Shown in pieces: positions 24,139 through 24,406 of a DNA stretch of 24,406 nucleotides. The position numbers and the translations under genes were made by a program. Below the pieces are notes generated by a model. The model was not told where the DNA came from, did no database searches, and saw only the letters and a list, made by a program, of their open reading frames with translations. Every line of letters begins with the position of its first letter. The stretch's first letter is position 1. Source of the stretch: Rhodospirillaceae bacterium UBA4468 (lineage in GTDB: Bacteria > Pseudomonadota > Alphaproteobacteria > Rhodospirillales > Casp-alpha2); assembly GCA_002389385.1 (NCBI GenBank), contig DGOK01000009.1, positions 1 through 24,406 on the forward strand, written 5' to 3'.

Positions 24139-24406
24139 AAGCGGCTGTTGGGGGGCTGCGTTCCCAGGCTTGGGACGTGACCTCAAGACTGTGCTTGTCG
24201 CTGCTGCGGCGCTCATTGATGCTGATGGGCGGGTGATGATCGCAAAACGCCCTGAAGGCAAACCCATGGCCGGGCTATGGGAGTTTCCAGGCGGCAAAGT
24301 GAATGCCGGCGAGCTACCTGAAACGGCGCTGGTTCGTGAGCTCGAAGAAGAGCTAGGGCTGGATATTACAGAATCTTGCTTGGCCCCATTTACGTTCGCA
24401 AGTCAT
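24119..24406 (+). CDS. MutT-like NUDIX hydrolase, 5' part
   Basis: The frame opens at ATG 24119, inside the last codons of argJ, and runs off the window end after 96 codons. It contains LVAAAALIDADGRVMIAKRP, GLWEFPGGK, and a complete NUDIX box (G-x5-E-x7-R-E-x2-E-E-x-G) from GGKVNAGE to REL-EEELGL. The GLWEFPGGK form is typical of 8-oxo-dGTP diphosphatase (MutT), which cleans oxidised nucleotides. The overlap with argJ suggests coupled translation. About the last 40 residues of a typical MutT are beyond the window. Confidence 0.92.
   Translation, partial: MPITDPESGCWGAAFPGLGRDLKTVLVAAAALIDADGRVMIAKRPEGKPMAGLWEFPGGKVNAGELPETALVRELEEELGLDITESCLAPFTFASH

Overview
The window reads as chromosomal DNA of an alphaproteobacterium, probably Rhodospirillales in the broad sense. 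The basis is the set of housekeeping proteins (AroK, AroB, CorC-type protein, XerD, SecA, AccA, PpiC-type isomerase, ArgJ, MutT), their sequence style and their grouping. This is judged by eye; no search was run.

Layout. 1-2722: the end of a coiled-coil repeat protein, translationally coupled to a GAF-GAF-PAS class III adenylate cyclase with a CyaB1-like layout. This part is visibly A+T-richer than the rest. 2783-3776: an insertion-sequence graveyard with a decayed IS1595-family transposase (minus strand) and a decayed IS3-family OrfB fragment (plus strand). 3777-4070: no gene found. 4071-7933: a compact acyl-CoA cluster. A DUF2889 gene diverges from a TetR / B12-binding subunit / acyl-CoA mutase large subunit / hotdog thioesterase operon, and a perfect 16-bp palindrome overlaps the predicted transcription start between them. 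7930-8820: a DMT-family permease broken by one amber codon. 8887-13384 (minus): CBS-pair protein, a hydrolase-fold protein without catalytic Ser and His, CorC/CNNM-type protein, aroB, aroK. 13586-19408 (plus): a tiny membrane protein, an exported protein of unknown function, xerD, secA. 19443-21834 (minus): accA, a malyl-CoA-lyase-type gene with a single-base frameshift, and a small membrane protein whose frame begins at an AUA codon behind a good ribosome binding site. 22077-24406 (plus): a periplasmic parvulin-type isomerase, argJ and the start of a mutT-like NUDIX gene.

How the genes work together. The 4.1-7.9 kb cluster looks like one regulated unit for a cobalamin-dependent carbon-skeleton rearrangement of an acyl-CoA. 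The mutase lacks the Tyr and Arg that recognise methylmalonyl-CoA, so its substrate is probably different and is the most interesting open question here. The cyclase and its coiled-coil partner form a separate signalling unit. The rest is mostly housekeeping.

Three otherwise healthy-looking genes each carry one single-base lesion (an amber stop, a homopolymer frameshift, a lost AUG). These may be real decay or sequence errors; reads would settle it. I found no CRISPR array, rRNA, tRNA or intact mobile element.
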